Below, one piece after another: positions 6,020 to 6,211 of a DNA stretch of 6,211 nucleotides. The stretch's first letter is position 1; every line of letters begins with the position of its first letter. The notes under the pieces were generated by a model that saw only the letters and a program-made list of their open reading frames with translations, was not told where the DNA came from and did no database searches. Source of the DNA: Pseudomonadota bacterium (GTDB taxonomy: Bacteria; Pseudomonadota; Gammaproteobacteria; Steroidobacterales; Steroidobacteraceae); assembly GCA_021838065.1 (NCBI GenBank), contig JAKCEJ010000186.1, forward strand, positions 1 to 6,211, given 5' to 3'. A program made the translations under genes and the position numbers.

Positions 6020-6211
6020 ATAAATCAAAGGCTTACGCCCAGAATCCGGGTCCCCTGGATCGCATCCGCCAATTGGGGACTCACGACGGACTCAACCCAC
6101 CTGTTCCCGTGTCAGATCGTCACCCACGGACTACAAAGCGTTTCAGGCGCAGGCCCTGCAAGGCAGGCGAGCGTAGAGGCCTTCCGGCAGACCCCCCTGT
6201 GTCACCGTAGT
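6020..6211. other. intergenic region 3' of tRNA-Pro, no gene recognised
   Basis: No credible coding frame is seen in these 192 bp, which run to the window edge. A short AT-rich stretch (6020-6030) directly follows the tRNA CCA end. GGACTCA occurs at 6077-6083 and again at 6088-6094, with a related GGACTAC at 6128-6134. No T-rich intrinsic terminator for the tRNA was found. The region could be the edge of an integrated element, since tRNA 3' ends are frequent attachment sites, but no integrase is in view. Confidence 0.4.

Overview
This 6.2 kb window is high-GC bacterial chromosome, most likely from a gammaproteobacterium. The evidence is the housekeeping content (ribF beside rpsT, the rplU-rpmA-obg cluster, ispB divergent from rplU) and the close match of the ribosomal proteins and Obg to gammaproteobacterial forms. 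The Sel1/TonB_C-type periplasmic protein suggests the Xanthomonadales/Nevskiales/Steroidobacter side of the class, but that placement is inference only.

Layout, left to right. (1) The minus-strand 5' part of ribF (FMN/FAD synthesis) runs off the left edge. (2) A divergent intergenic region of 180 bp follows, with a promoter for rpsT. (3) rpsT (ribosomal protein S20, plus strand) is convergent with (4) obg/cgtA (ribosome-assembly GTPase, minus strand). (5) Upstream of obg on the minus strand are rpmA (L27) and rplU (L21). These two share a strong sigma70-type promoter, and a pair of hairpins, the second an intrinsic terminator, separates them from obg. (6) ispB (polyprenyl diphosphate synthase, plus strand) is divergent from rplU. 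(7) A minus-strand gene for a secreted protein with Sel1-like repeats around a TonB-C-like domain is convergent with ispB; its open frame continues 237 bp into the antisense of ispB. (8) A tRNA-Pro(CGG) gene with its own promoter lies divergent from it, followed by about 190 bp without a recognisable gene.

Functionally this is mostly core genome. S20, L21, L27 and Obg serve ribosome structure and assembly, RibF makes flavin cofactors, IspB makes the quinone side chain, and tRNA-Pro reads CCG codons, which should be frequent in such a GC-rich genome. The accessory element is the Sel1/TonB_C protein. I see no CRISPR array, insertion sequence or defence system. The most unusual points are the architecture and antisense 3' end of the Sel1/TonB_C gene, the double hairpin between rpmA and obg, and short repeats just behind the tRNA gene that could mark an integration site.
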